The notes below the pieces were generated by a model. The model had not been told where the DNA came from. It saw nothing but the letters and a program-made list of their open reading frames with translations, and did not search any database. A stretch of DNA of 64,000 bases from Cohnella pontilimi (lineage in GTDB: Bacteria; Bacillota; Bacilli; Paenibacillales; Paenibacillaceae): assembly GCF_005049045.1 (NCBI RefSeq), contig NZ_SUPK01000008.1, positions 1 through 64,000 on the forward strand. The letters run 5' to 3'. This document shows, one piece after another, positions 18,658 through 27,412 of this stretch. Both the position numbers and the translations under genes were made by a program. The stretch's first letter is position 1, and every line of letters starts with the position of its first letter.

Positions 18658-20108
18658 CGAGCCTGTTCCTCTTGATCCTGAATATGAGCGTTACGGCAAG
18701 CTATGTGGCGCTTGCGGTTATGCTTGCGAGAATTCCACTCCGACGCGCGCCTAAAATTTTTTCCTATCTCTTATGGTTGGCCGTAGCGATCAGACTGGTC
18801 ATTCCCGTGAGTTTCACTTCTTCTTTCAGCATTCTGCGGCTGGTGCAGCCTCAGGCCGATAAAACGGATACAGGCTCTATGGTATTCGTGCCCCAGGACA
18901 TCGGAATGATGAAAAATCCGGTTGTGGACACCGGAATCAGGGGGATCAGCCGAATCGTCAATACGTCCTTTCCTGCAGCGAAACCGTTGGCCAGCGTGAA
19001 TCCGATGCAAATCGTCGTTTGGATCGGAAGTGCGGTCTGGATCGCCGGCGTGGCCGTTTTGCTTCTCTACAGCATCTTTTCCTACTTGAAAATGCGGGCC
19101 AGCGTGCGAACGGCTACCCTCGTGAAGGACAACCTTTTCGAGACCGACCGGATCGCCACTCCTTTCGTGTTCGGGTTTCTGAAGCCGAAAATCTACGTTC
19201 CCACCGGCCTGAGCGAGCAAGAACTGTCTTGCGTTTTGCTGCATGAGCAGACGCATATTCGAAGACGGGATTACCTCATCAAGCCTTTGGCATATCTGAC
19301 GCTGATCGTCCACTGGTTTAATCCGCTGATGTGGTTGTCCTATGCGCTGATGAGCAAAGACATGGAAATGTCCTGCGATGAGCAGGTGATGAGCAAGATG
19401 GGCGACCGGATGAAAGGAAGCTACTCCCAAACCTTGCTGTCCCTTTCGGTCAGTAGAAGCGGGCTAAGTACCGGCAGTCCGCTGGCCTTTGGAGAGAGCC
19501 ATATCAAGTCGAGAATCCAAAACGTACTCGCTTACCGTAAGGCTTCCTCTTGGACGGTTGCAGTCTCGGCGGTCGTAATTGCAGCCGTGGTTATGGGATG
19601 TACGGCGAATCCCAAGCCCATACTGGAATCGCCGCAACTTTCTTCCCAGCCCTCTGCGCAGTCTGACTATTTGGGATATCGTTTGGATTTGCTGTTGAAA
19701 AACAAAACGCCGTATATCGGCAGCGCGAGCAAGGTGGGCGGACTGATCAGCGGATTGCCGCGGCCCGAAGGTTTGGAGAGCAATGGGATAGAGCTTCAGA
19801 CAACGGCTCAGCCGTACGGATTGACCATCCGTTATATCAAGAACGACTCCGCGATGGGGATTCACGAGGGGACGATCAACACCGAAGCTCTTTATTATCG
19901 CAATTCCATACTGCTCTTCAGCCTGATCGATAACGTCGATCGCGTGACCTATTCGATTGCAGATCACACGGGTCAAAATGCCGGAGCAACGGATCGCTTT
20001 ACGTTCACCAGAGAACAGGCCGAGAAGCTGCTCGGAGGGGATGTTCGGCAATATTCTGCGGATGAAGAAAGCTTGCGACAACTGATCGATCGGACACAAA
20101 AACTCTGA
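18654..20108 (+). CDS. BlaR1-type M56 membrane peptidase with DUF4825-like tail
   Basis: A 484-residue membrane sensor. The N-terminal half has about four membrane segments and the M56 zinc-peptidase motif HEQTH (197-201) followed by a helix with MEMSCDEQVM; in the family this domain cuts the BlaI-type repressor after a signal. A last membrane segment (VAVSAVVIAAVVMGCTA) precedes an external domain that is not a penicillin-binding domain: LGYRLDLLLKNKTPYIGSAS...RFTFTREQAEKLL resembles DUF4825. So the signal is probably not a beta-lactam. It starts with GTG overlapping the blaI stop (GTGA), so the pair is coupled. A terminator follows at once. Confidence 0.87.
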   Translation: MTSLFLLILNMSVTASYVALAVMLARIPLRRAPKIFSYLLWLAVAIRLVIPVSFTSSFSILRLVQPQADKTDTGSMVFVPQDIGMMKNPVVDTGIRGISRIVNTSFPAAKPLASVNPMQIVVWIGSAVWIAGVAVLLLYSIFSYLKMRASVRTATLVKDNLFETDRIATPFVFGFLKPKIYVPTGLSEQELSCVLLHEQTHIRRRDYLIKPLAYLTLIVHWFNPLMWLSYALMSKDMEMSCDEQVMSKMGDRMKGSYSQTLLSLSVSRSGLSTGSPLAFGESHIKSRIQNVLAYRKASSWTVAVSAVVIAAVVMGCTANPKPILESPQLSSQPSAQSDYLGYRLDLLLKNKTPYIGSASKVGGLISGLPRPEGLESNGIELQTTAQPYGLTIRYIKNDSAMGIHEGTINTEALYYRNSILLFSLIDNVDRVTYSIADHTGQNAGATDRFTFTREQAEKLLGGDVRQYSADEESLRQLIDRTQKL

Positions 20109-20128
20109 CCCTCGAGGGTCAGAGTTTT
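20098..20128. terminator. Terminator between blaR1-type and VOC genes
   Basis: AAAACTCTGACCC-TCGA-GGGTCAGAGTTTT, perfect 13-bp stem. A-run and T-run allow use in both directions, serving the convergent genes. Confidence 0.85.
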
Positions 20129-20151
20129 GACGTGGATGGAAAAGATGATTT

Positions 20152-20580
20152 TTATGCCTGGGCCTGGCTTTCGAACGCTTTCATGTCCATGTGCCCGATT
20201 TCCCAAATGTGGCCGTCCAGGTCCTGGAAGCCCCACTGATACATGAATCCGTGATCTGCCGGATCACTGTACAACTTCCCGCCCGCGGATACCGCAGCGT
20301 TGACGATTTCATCGACCTTCTCCCGGCTTTCGGCGGCCAACGCGATGGTCAATTGGGCATATTTGTCGGTGTCGACGATTTCCTTTTTCGTAAACGACTT
20401 AAAGTAATCTTCCGTCAGCAACATAGCATACATGTTGTCACCGATCACGAGGCAAGCCGCTTTTTCTTCGTCTGTGAACTGCATGTTGAACTCGAAGCCG
20501 AGCCCCGTGAAAAACGTCATTGATTTTTTCACGTCTTTCACATGCAAGTTCACATAAATGTGGGTGGACGTCAATGCCAT
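20152..20580 (-). CDS. VOC-family (glyoxalase-fold) protein
   Basis: A 142-residue protein of the vicinal oxygen chelate fold. Paired beta-alpha-beta-beta-beta units are visible: HIYVNLHVKDVKKSMTFFTGLGFEF and a C-terminal half ending WGFQDLDGHIWEIGHMD, where the His and Glu usually bind metal. Such proteins include glyoxalases, antibiotic-binding proteins and dioxygenases; the substrate is unknown. Start: the ATG at 20580 lies 8 nt after GAGG on the minus strand; a GTG at 20589 would sit in the RBS. It is transcribed away from the AraC-type regulator at 20727, which is the likely controller. Confidence 0.85.
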   Translation of the reverse strand: MALTSTHIYVNLHVKDVKKSMTFFTGLGFEFNMQFTDEEKAACLVIGDNMYAMLLTEDYFKSFTKKEIVDTDKYAQLTIALAAESREKVDEIVNAAVSAGGKLYSDPADHGFMYQWGFQDLDGHIWEIGHMDMKAFESQAQA

Positions 20581-20641
20581 TTTGATCACCTCAAATGTAT
20601 TTTATTTGAAAATTGCACTCTTCAAAGTTACAAAATAAGGG

Positions 20642-20657
20642 TACAATCCGTATTGTA
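20642..20657. promoter_or_regulatory. Dyad TACAAT-CCGT-ATTGTA in divergent promoter
   Basis: A perfect 6-bp inverted repeat in the 146-bp region between the VOC gene and the AraC-type regulator. A second, wider dyad (TTTCATGC at 20675-20682, GCATGAAA at 20703-20710) lies nearer the regulator. Both are candidate operators only. Confidence 0.4.
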
Positions 20658-20726
20658 AGAATCGGAAGTTTCAGTTTCATGCCCCTACTTGTTACGATAC
20701 TTGCATGAAATCTTGGAGGAGATTCC

Positions 20727-21560
20727 ATGAATAACCTTGCCATCAGGCGCTTATCACCGCGCGTGATATTGAAAGATTTCATCAAAGATATCTGGGTGTT
20801 TGAGAGCAACGGGGGGCTTTCCGAAGAAGAGATGCAGATCATCGCGCCTAACGGCTCGGTAAAGTTGTTCTATTACTATGAGGGGCATGTTTCTGCGATC
20901 CGGGTTGGCGAGAATGCATTTCTGATGCCGAAACATCGGCTATTCGTCGCGGGGGTATCCGACTGCCGCATTATTGCCGATTTCGATCAAGGCAAGCCAT
21001 TTGGGTGTATAAGTATGGAACTCAATCCCGCGGCCGCCTATCGCCTGCTCGCCGTTCCGCAACACGAATTGCGCAATATAATCGTGCCGTTTGGCGAGCT
21101 TACCGGCACATCGGCCGCCGGCATCCTGGAAGAGCGGATGTATCTGGCGTCGAATCCGGCGCATAAGGCAGACCTGCTTCAAGAATACCTGATTGGGACG
21201 CTCACCCGGACAGTGAGGGACGCGAGGTTCGAACATGGGGCGGCCGCGATCATGGCTTCGTGCGGTCTGGTCTCGATGGAGTCGCTTTCGAACGAGATGG
21301 GACTAAGCGATCGGTGGCTTCGCGTTAAGTTTGAGGAGCGGCTGGGCATCAGTCCCAAAACATTCGCTTCGATCATCCGCTTCCAATCGTGTTACCAAGC
21401 GTTACTCCAAGATAAGCGCGGCTTCCTGCAAAGCGGACGTTTCAACGATCACTACTACGATCAGGCGCATTTCATAAAGGAATTCAAACGATTCATGGGG
21501 CACTCGCCAGCCAAGTACACCTCGCTGCAAAACGAGGTGGGCGAGATCATTTACGTATAA
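20727..21560 (+). CDS. AraC-family transcriptional regulator
   Basis: A 277-residue regulator. The N-terminal 160 residues (LKDFIKDIWVFESNGGL, IAPNGSVKLFYYYEGH, FGCISMELNPAAAYRLL) match the ligand-binding part often annotated as DUF6597. The C-terminal part has the two helix-turn-helix units of AraC proteins (MESLSNEMGLSDRWLRVKFE; FNDHYYDQAHFIKEFKRFMG with HSPAKY). RBS GGAGGAG precedes the ATG. It faces away from the VOC gene and probably controls it and itself. The inducer is unknown. Confidence 0.88.
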   Translation: MNNLAIRRLSPRVILKDFIKDIWVFESNGGLSEEEMQIIAPNGSVKLFYYYEGHVSAIRVGENAFLMPKHRLFVAGVSDCRIIADFDQGKPFGCISMELNPAAAYRLLAVPQHELRNIIVPFGELTGTSAAGILEERMYLASNPAHKADLLQEYLIGTLTRTVRDARFEHGAAAIMASCGLVSMESLSNEMGLSDRWLRVKFEERLGISPKTFASIIRFQSCYQALLQDKRGFLQSGRFNDHYYDQAHFIKEFKRFMGHSPAKYTSLQNEVGEIIYV

Positions 21561-21615
21561 GGCGTTCAACGGCGGAGGATCGAGGATTCTCCATATCACG
21601 GTTCGCCTCCACCAT

Positions 21616-21649
21616 AAAAACACTGACCGCACAAGGTCAGTGTTTTTTA
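21616..21649 (+). terminator. Terminator, CACTGACC type with GCACAA loop
   Basis: AAAAACACTGACC-GCACAA-GGTCAGTGTTTTTT, a 13-bp stem with T-run. It belongs to the recurring ACTGACC stem group (see findings). Confidence 0.92.
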
Positions 21650-21818
21650 TTTGTGTACGCCCAGCATGGGCGTCATGTATACGGAGAAAGACCGGCATGG
21701 GGGCTGGCGAGCGCCTACCTTTGAGGCGCCCATGGCCCGCCATCGGTGATTCAGGTTGAAAACATGTGTAATACCCGAATAATATGGAGGGTAGTCGGAA
21801 GAAAGCGAGGCGGCGCGT

Positions 21819-23108
21819 GTGTGGCGTATGATCTGGGGAGATTCCAGATGGCAGATGTTCGTCATTGCATTAGTTACCGCGGCGGCGGGGGAACTGAAGG
21901 TTACTCCCTTTCACGAGGAAAGCTTTCGGATTGCGCTGGGGAGCATCACGTTTTTGTTTCTGCTGCTGTTCTCAAGAAGCTTGTCCCATGTACGGATCGG
22001 ATTGCTGACCGGGATTGTCGTACTGTTGTTTCGAATGCTGCAAGACCTGCTTTTCGGGACGGGCATCGCGCTAGACGTAAGCTTGCTGAATCATTTGCCG
22101 GCTTCTTTCTTCTATATTTTGTATGGGGCCGGTATGAGCTTGATCCGCCGCAGGCTCGACGATTTCAATCCGCTGCGGGTCGGTGCGCTGGTGGCCGCGA
22201 TCGACTTCGTCTCCAATTCGACGGAGTTGTTGATCCGTAAGCTTCCGGCATATCCGATTGCGTTCTGGACAAGCGAGTGGTTGTATTTGTTAGTGATTGC
22301 TGTAGTTCGAAGTTATTTCGTCATCGGCTTGTACAGCACCCTTAGTCTTCGTCAGCTTCAACTCGTGCATGCTGAGCAGAATAAGCGAATGGAGCAGATG
22401 CTGTCGATTGGCGCGGGCTTGTATGGGGAAGTATTTTACCTGAAGAAGTCAATCGAGGCTACAGAAGGCATTATGGCTAAAAGCTACAAGCTTTATCAAC
22501 AGCTGAAAGGCTCCGACCTGAAAGAGCAGAGCAATCAGGCGCTTCGCATCGCTCAGGAAATTCATGAGGTGAAAAAAGATTCGCAGAGGATTCTGGCTGG
22601 GCTAATCAAGCTGTTCGATAAGGAAATCGCCGTAGATTTGCGGCTCTCGGAGCTTATGGATCATGCGGTCCGCGCGAATGAGAAGTATAGCGAGATGCTG
22701 GGCAAGGAGGTTGTGTTCCGTCGGGATTCGGATGTTGATTTTCCGGTCATGCACGAGATCCCTCTGCTAACCATGCTCAATAATTTGCTGGCGAATGCGG
22801 TGGAGGCGATCGACGGGAATGGGGTCGTAATGATCCGAGTTTACCAGACAAGCGGTGACGACACGGTATTTCAGATTACGGATTCGGGACACGGAATTCC
22901 GGAGGAGGAGCGGCCGCTCATTTTCAAACCGGGGTTTACGACCAAGTTCGATAAGCTCGGTTCGGCTTCAACCGGCATAGGACTTTCGCACGTACGGGAT
23001 ATCGTAGATTACTTCGGCGGGATCATCCATGTTGATACAGGGCTCGGGGGAAAGGGAAGTGCTTTCGAGATTCGCTTGCCGACGCGGTCGATAAGATTGG
23101 AGGAGTGA
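21819..23108 (+). CDS. glnK: Sensor histidine kinase, GlnK (YcbA)-like
   Basis: A 429-residue membrane histidine kinase. It has about five or six hydrophobic segments in the first 190 residues, then a helical region with EIHEVKKDSQRI, where the His is the likely phosphorylation site, and a HATPase domain (NNLLANAVEAIDGNG, ITDSGHGIPEEE, FTTKFDKLGSASTGIGLSHV). Layout and its YcbB-type partner match B. subtilis GlnK, which senses glutamine. Start: GTG at 21819, 8 nt after GAGG. It overlaps the regulator gene by 4 nt, and a glutamine-type ABC transporter follows, which supports the name. Confidence 0.85.
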   Translation: MWRMIWGDSRWQMFVIALVTAAAGELKVTPFHEESFRIALGSITFLFLLLFSRSLSHVRIGLLTGIVVLLFRMLQDLLFGTGIALDVSLLNHLPASFFYILYGAGMSLIRRRLDDFNPLRVGALVAAIDFVSNSTELLIRKLPAYPIAFWTSEWLYLLVIAVVRSYFVIGLYSTLSLRQLQLVHAEQNKRMEQMLSIGAGLYGEVFYLKKSIEATEGIMAKSYKLYQQLKGSDLKEQSNQALRIAQEIHEVKKDSQRILAGLIKLFDKEIAVDLRLSELMDHAVRANEKYSEMLGKEVVFRRDSDVDFPVMHEIPLLTMLNNLLANAVEAIDGNGVVMIRVYQTSGDDTVFQITDSGHGIPEEERPLIFKPGFTTKFDKLGSASTGIGLSHVRDIVDYFGGIIHVDTGLGGKGSAFEIRLPTRSIRLEE

Positions 23109-24001
23109 CGACGCTGACCTACTTCATTATTGACGATGATGACGTAAGCAGGAGGATGCTGCAGTCTATTGTAGAATCTAGCGGGCTGGGAGAGGTGATC
23201 GGGACGGCCGACAACGGCACAGAGGGCGTTGCCGAGATCCTTCGTGTGAAGCCGGACGTTGTGCTGATTGATCTGCTGATGGGCGACCAGGACGGCATGG
23301 AATCGATCGCCCAGCTCCGAGCCGGCGGTTTTCATGGCAAATTCATCATGATCTCACAGGTTGTCGACAAAGAGATGGTCGGTCAAGCCTATCAGACGGG
23401 CATCGAGTTCTTCATTCACAAACCGATCAACAAGCTGGAAATTCAAGCGGTACTGGAGAAGGTGAACGGGCAGCTGAAGTTGGACCGCTCGCTTCTTGAA
23501 ATCCGGAAATCCCTGGCCTACCTTGAGCAAGGGAAAGCGCAAGCGAAGCCGGTCGTTAAGGAGCGGACCGCGAGGGACGCTGCCTATCATATGATGCTGG
23601 ACATGGGCATCACCGGCGAAAGCGGAAGCAAAGATATCGTAGCGATCATGGAGTACTTGGTTGACCGGCGGGAGCAGGAGATGCCCCCGCTGCAGGAACT
23701 GTATGAAGCGATTGCGGCCAAATACAGGCAGAGCGACAAGGAAATCGCCAAAGAGAGTAAAGCTATCGAGCAGCGGATTCGGCGGACGGCGCTGGCGGCG
23801 CTAACCCATCTGTCCTGTCTGGGCTTAACCGATTACAGCAATCCGAAGTTCGAACATTATGCGCCGATGTTCTTCGATTTTCAGGAGGTGCGTCTGCGTA
23901 TGAAGGAAATCGACGAGGAAGCCCCGACGTGCAAAGGAAAAGTGAGTATTAAAAAGTTTCTACAGGCGTTCTATTGGGACCTATCCAGAAAAATGGAATA
24001 A
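23105..24001 (+). CDS. glnL: Response regulator, GlnL (YcbB)-like
   Basis: A 298-residue response regulator. The receiver domain has the acidic cluster IIDDDD, the phosphorylated Asp56 (VVLIDLLMGD) and a conserved Lys in FFIHKPINK. The output domain (from about 155, AAYHMMLDMGITGESGSKDI to KFEHYAPMFFDF) matches the YcbB-type DNA-binding domain of GlnL rather than OmpR or NarL. The probable GTG start overlaps the kinase stop (GTGA), but GGAGG is only 1 nt away, so initiation may depend on coupling or occur slightly downstream. The likely targets are glnQ-type operon sites at 24291-24320. Confidence 0.85.
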   Translation: MTTLTYFIIDDDDVSRRMLQSIVESSGLGEVIGTADNGTEGVAEILRVKPDVVLIDLLMGDQDGMESIAQLRAGGFHGKFIMISQVVDKEMVGQAYQTGIEFFIHKPINKLEIQAVLEKVNGQLKLDRSLLEIRKSLAYLEQGKAQAKPVVKERTARDAAYHMMLDMGITGESGSKDIVAIMEYLVDRREQEMPPLQELYEAIAAKYRQSDKEIAKESKAIEQRIRRTALAALTHLSCLGLTDYSNPKFEHYAPMFFDFQEVRLRMKEIDEEAPTCKGKVSIKKFLQAFYWDLSRKME

Positions 24002-24114
24002 GGAACATTCGCGTATTAGAAAAGTGTGGCTTTGAGATAGAAGGGGAAGACAGGGGATACTCCAATTCACGAGCTGAGGAAGTTGAAGAATATATCCTGA
24101 AACTATCACTATAA
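24001..24114 (+). pseudogene. C-terminal remnant of a GNAT acetyltransferase
   Basis: A start-less frame reads RNIRVLEKCGFEIEGEDRGY and continues to a TAA at 24112-24114. N-x-R-V-L-E-K-C-G-F is the classic motif B region of GNAT N-acetyltransferases, where the acetyl-CoA-binding domain ends. Only the last 37 codons remain, joined directly to the end of the GlnL-like gene. A terminator follows at 24169. Confidence 0.7.
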
Positions 24115-24168
24115 AAATTCATTGTGGACTCAACAAACGGAAATTGCTGTCTCATTAACATAAAAGAA

Positions 24169-24199
24169 AAATGGTGGCCAATTCGGTCGCCATTTTTTT
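24169..24199 (+). terminator. Terminator after the GNAT remnant
   Basis: AAATGGTGGCC / GGTCGCCATTT (two G-U pairs), loop AATTC, then a T-run. It probably ended the lost acetyltransferase gene and now ends glnKL. Confidence 0.82.
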
Positions 24200-24290
24200 A
24201 TAAATCCGTTTTTGCAGCTTACAACGGAACCCGTTAGAAGCACGGCTGCCGTTCTTTTTTTTCTTAAAAAGAACAATAAATTTATATTTC

Positions 24291-24320
24291 TGTAGGATTG
24301 TGTAGGATGGCGTAGTTGTG
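24291..24320 (+). promoter_or_regulatory. Three 10-bp direct repeats, candidate GlnL sites
   Basis: TGTAGGATTG, TGTAGGATGG and CGTAGTTGTG stand head to tail. The 10-bp period is one helical turn, typical for response-regulator arrays. They lie about 75-100 bp before the ABC ATPase gene and just after the glnKL genes. Confidence 0.5.
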
Positions 24321-24345
24321 TCGATATGATGACAATGCATCAGGA

Positions 24346-24359
24346 AGTAAGCGCTTACA
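24346..24359. promoter_or_regulatory. cre-like site before the glutamine ABC operon
   Basis: AGTAAGCGCTTACA matches the CcpA consensus in all but the first base and contains the palindrome GTAAGCGCTTAC. It lies 34 bp before the ATPase start. Confidence 0.5.
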
Positions 24360-24392
24360 GATTCTATTTTCTGTGAGAGGAGGAGTGCGCAG

Positions 24393-25121
24393 GTGATTGA
24401 GTTTCGCCAAGTGAACAAGTACTTTGGCTCGTTCCATGTACTGAAGAACATCAACTTGACCGTCAAGCAAGGCGAAAAGGTCGTCATCGTCGGTCCTTCC
24501 GGCTCGGGCAAAAGTACTTTACTGCGGTGTATCAATCGTCTTGAACCGATCACGAGCGGTGAATTGACGGTGGACGGAATAGCCGTAAACGACAAGAAGA
24601 CTGATATCAACAAGCTGCGCCGTGACTTCGGGATGGTGTTTCAGCAATTCAATCTTTATCCGCACAAGAAGGTGATTGATAACATCACGCTTGCGCCGAT
24701 CAAGGTGCTCGGCGTCGAGCCGAAGACCGCGAGGGAAACGGCGATGTTTTATCTGGAGAAGGTGGGAATTGCCGAGAAAGCCGACCAGTATCCGTCGCAG
24801 CTTTCCGGCGGCCAGCAGCAGCGGGTCGCCATTGCCCGCGGTCTCGCGATGAAGCCGAAGATCATGCTGTTCGACGAGCCGACCTCTGCGCTGGATCCGG
24901 AGCTGGTCGGAGAGGTGCTGGATGTCATGAAAACGCTGGCGAGAGAAGGCATGACGATGGTTGTTGTCACGCATGAGATGGGCTTCGCCAAGGAAGTGGC
25001 GGATCGCGTCGTCTTTATGGACCAAGGTCAGATCGTGGAGGAATCCGCACCGGCCGAGTTTTTCGCCAATCCCCGCGAGGAGCGCGCACGCGTATTCCTT
25101 CGCCGGGTGCTTAACCACTAA
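24393..25121 (+). CDS. glnQ: Amino-acid ABC transporter ATPase, GlnQ-like
   Basis: A 242-residue ATP-binding subunit of a polar amino-acid importer. Walker [10 protein letters not shown], signature [16 protein letters not shown], Walker [15 protein letters not shown] and the switch His ([10 protein letters not shown]) are all intact. The GTG start follows GAGGAGG. Order of genes (ATPase, binding protein, two permeases) is that of B. subtilis glnQHMP. With the GlnK/GlnL-like pair directly upstream, glutamine is the likely substrate. Confidence 0.92.
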   Translation: MIEFRQVNKYFGSFHVLKNINLTVKQGEKVVIVGPSGSGKSTLLRCINRLEPITSGELTVDGIAVNDKKTDINKLRRDFGMVFQQFNLYPHKKVIDNITLAPIKVLGVEPKTARETAMFYLEKVGIAEKADQYPSQLSGGQQQRVAIARGLAMKPKIMLFDEPTSALDPELVGEVLDVMKTLAREGMTMVVVTHEMGFAKEVADRVVFMDQGQIVEESAPAEFFANPREERARVFLRRVLNH

Positions 25122-25147
25122 TTAAAAATTTGGGAGGCTTACACGAC

Positions 25148-25948
25148 ATGAATGCTTTCAAACGGTTAGCTGTTATAATCACGGCAGTTCTGCTTGTCAT
25201 GACGGTTCTGGCCGCTTGCGGCAAATCTGAAGCAGGCGGGATTAAGGACATCAAAAAGCGCGGCAAGTTTGTCGCAGGCGTGAAGTACGATACGTTTCTT
25301 TTCGGCTTCAAGAATCCGTCGAACGGCCAGGTAGAGGGCTTCGACGTCGATATGGCCAAGGCGATCAGCAAGAAGATTTTCGGTGACGAGAACAAGCTGG
25401 AGCTGAAGGAAGTAACGTCGAAGACGCGAATTCCAATGTTGCAAAATGGCGAAATCGACGCGATCATCGCGACGATGACGATTACCGACGAGCGCAAGCA
25501 GCAGGTCGACTTTTCGGACGTGTACTTCAAGGCGGGCCAATCCTTGCTCGTCAAGAAGGGCAGCCCGATCCAGTCAATCGCGGATATCAAGAAGGGAACG
25601 AAGGTGCTGGGCGCCAAGGGCTCTACGTCTGTGAATAACATTCGCGAGAAGGCTCCTGATGCGACAGTGTTGGAATTCGACAACTATCAGGACGCATTCG
25701 CCGCTCTGAAGGCAGGCCAAGGCGATGCGCTGACAACGGATAATGCCATCCTCTTCGGCATGGCGAAGCAGGATCCGAACTTCGCGGTAGTGGGCGGCAT
25801 CTTTACGGATGAGCCTTATGGCATTGCGGTGAAGAAGGGCAATACCGAGCTGCAGAAATTGATTAACGACGTTATCAAATCGATGCAAGAGAGCGGTGAA
25901 TACGACACGCTTTATGAACACTGGATGGGCGAGAAGCCGAGCAAGTAA
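25148..25948 (+). CDS. glnH: Glutamine-type ABC substrate-binding lipoprotein
   Basis: A 266-residue binding protein of family 3. The lipobox VLAACGK gives a lipid-anchored Cys near residue 21. The mature part has the usual markers: KRGKFVAGVKYDTFLFGFKN, GEIDAIIATMTITDERK (ligand-binding Arg), FSDVYFKAGQSLLV and VLGAKGSTSVNN. Start: ATG at 25148 after GGGAGG (25131-25136); the ORF extends upstream but contains that RBS. It follows the ATPase by 26 nt. A hairpin after the gene separates it from the permeases. Confidence 0.9.
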   Translation: MNAFKRLAVIITAVLLVMTVLAACGKSEAGGIKDIKKRGKFVAGVKYDTFLFGFKNPSNGQVEGFDVDMAKAISKKIFGDENKLELKEVTSKTRIPMLQNGEIDAIIATMTITDERKQQVDFSDVYFKAGQSLLVKKGSPIQSIADIKKGTKVLGAKGSTSVNNIREKAPDATVLEFDNYQDAFAALKAGQGDALTTDNAILFGMAKQDPNFAVVGGIFTDEPYGIAVKKGNTELQKLINDVIKSMQESGEYDTLYEHWMGEKPSK

Positions 25949-25960
25949 GAGGAACGGATC

Positions 25961-25993
25961 CGGGATGAGCGGCGCGAATGTCCGCTCATCCCG
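25961..25993 (+). terminator. Attenuator-like hairpin after glnH
   Basis: CGGGATGAGCGG / CCGCTCATCCCG, perfect 12-bp stem. Only a weak T-run follows (GTTTACTT), so it may protect or partly stop the transcript rather than fully terminate it. Confidence 0.65.
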
Positions 25994-26020
25994 TTTACTT
26001 CCGGGAGAGGAGGAACGCCC

Positions 26021-26677
26021 GTGTTGGATTTTCACATTTTGACGAAGTATTTCGATTGGTATATGGAAGGGCTGGGCAATGTCGCCTTGGCGTGCTTGCT
26101 GGCAATTGCGGGCAGCTTCGTGCTGGGGACGGTTATCGCCGTCTTTCGGATTTCATCGATTCGGTTGTTAAATGTGGTGGGGGTTACGTATGTGGAAGTG
26201 ATACGGAACATCCCTTTGCTGCTAGTGGTCTATGGCTTCTACCTGCTCCCGCCGGTGTTCGGCCTGTCTGCCGTCGACGGATTCAAATCCGGTACGCTGG
26301 GACTCACGGTTTACACCGCAGCGTTCATCGCGGAAGCGGTGCGTGCGGGCATTATTTCGGTCCCGAAGGGGCAGTCGGAGGCGGCAAGGGCTTCCGGCCT
26401 GACGTATCTGCAAACGATGCGGCATATCATTTTGCCGCAAGCGTTTCGCATCGTGGTTCCACCGATCGGCAACCAATTCTTGAACATTGTGAAGAACTCG
26501 GCGATTCTCGGCGTAGTAGCCGGATTCGACCTGATGTATTATGCGGATAAAATTTCGAGCAAGACTTACATTACGTTCACTCCATACTTGTTTGTCGGGA
26601 TGTTCTACCTCGTGCTCACCGTGCCGATCAGTATCGGATTGAAATTGCTTGAGCGCCGATTGTCCCAGTCCAATTAA
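26021..26677 (+). CDS. glnM: Amino-acid ABC permease, GlnM-like
   Basis: A 218-residue HisM/GlnP-type permease with about five membrane segments and the EAA loop (GQSEAARASGLTYLQTMRHIILPQAFRIVVPP) that docks on the ATPase. GTG start 8 nt after GAGGAGG. It is followed after 23 nt by a paralogous permease; the pair would form the heterodimeric channel. Confidence 0.9.
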   Translation: MLDFHILTKYFDWYMEGLGNVALACLLAIAGSFVLGTVIAVFRISSIRLLNVVGVTYVEVIRNIPLLLVVYGFYLLPPVFGLSAVDGFKSGTLGLTVYTAAFIAEAVRAGIISVPKGQSEAARASGLTYLQTMRHIILPQAFRIVVPPIGNQFLNIVKNSAILGVVAGFDLMYYADKISSKTYITFTPYLFVGMFYLVLTVPISIGLKLLERRLSQSN

Positions 26678-26700
26678 CAGCAGAACGGAGGTGAGCCGAG

Positions 26701-27351
26701 TTGGATTTTGTCGGAGCGTATGAATGGCCGAATATCAGATTTATTCTGCAGGGTCTTCTGGTGACGCTGGAGGTTGCATTATACTCGATTGTGCTAAGCT
26801 TCGTACTGGGCTGCATTCTTGCTACCATTCGTTACTCCAAGATGCCGGGGCTCTCGCATGCCGTCGGTCTATGGGTGGAGACAATTCGTAACTTGCCGCT
26901 GCTGCTTATTATTTTCTTCACGCATTTTGCCCTGCCTGAGGTAGGGTTCAAGATGAATGTCTTTGTTTCTGCGGTGGTGGCCTTGACGGTATTCGAGTCT
27001 GCGATGATTGCCGAAATTGTGCGCGGCGGTCTTCTTTCGATCGACAAGGGGCAAACGGAAGCCGGGCGCGCTTCCGGGCTTACGTATTTGCAGACGCTAT
27101 GGCATATCGTGCTGCCTCAAGCGCTTCGAAAGATGGTTCCGCCGACGGTCAGCCAGTTTATCGCCTTGCTGAAAGATACTTCGCTAGCGGTCATTATTGC
27201 GCTGCCCGAGGTCGTTCACAACATGAACATTGTGAAGAGCCAGAACGTGAATTATACGATGCCGGCGTTTTTGTTGGTGGCCGTACTGTATTTTCTGGTG
27301 AATTTCTCGTTATCCCGGTTGGCGAAGCGCTTGGAACTGAAGACCCATTGA
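26701..27351 (+). CDS. glnP: Amino-acid ABC permease, GlnP-like
   Basis: A 216-residue second permease, similar to its neighbour, with the EAA loop GQTEAGRASGLTYLQTLWHI and about five membrane segments. It starts with TTG, supported by ACGGAGGTGA 6-8 nt upstream and by alignment of its N-terminus (DFVGAYEWPNIRFILQGLLV) with other permeases. It ends the operon; a GCATGA-loop terminator follows at 27413. Confidence 0.9.
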   Translation: MDFVGAYEWPNIRFILQGLLVTLEVALYSIVLSFVLGCILATIRYSKMPGLSHAVGLWVETIRNLPLLLIIFFTHFALPEVGFKMNVFVSAVVALTVFESAMIAEIVRGGLLSIDKGQTEAGRASGLTYLQTLWHIVLPQALRKMVPPTVSQFIALLKDTSLAVIIALPEVVHNMNIVKSQNVNYTMPAFLLVAVLYFLVNFSLSRLAKRLELKTH

Positions 27352-27412
27352 TCCGATGAATAGTGTGAATCTTGTGAAATTAATGGCATGCCGGGAATAC
27401 GGTCGCTTAAAG

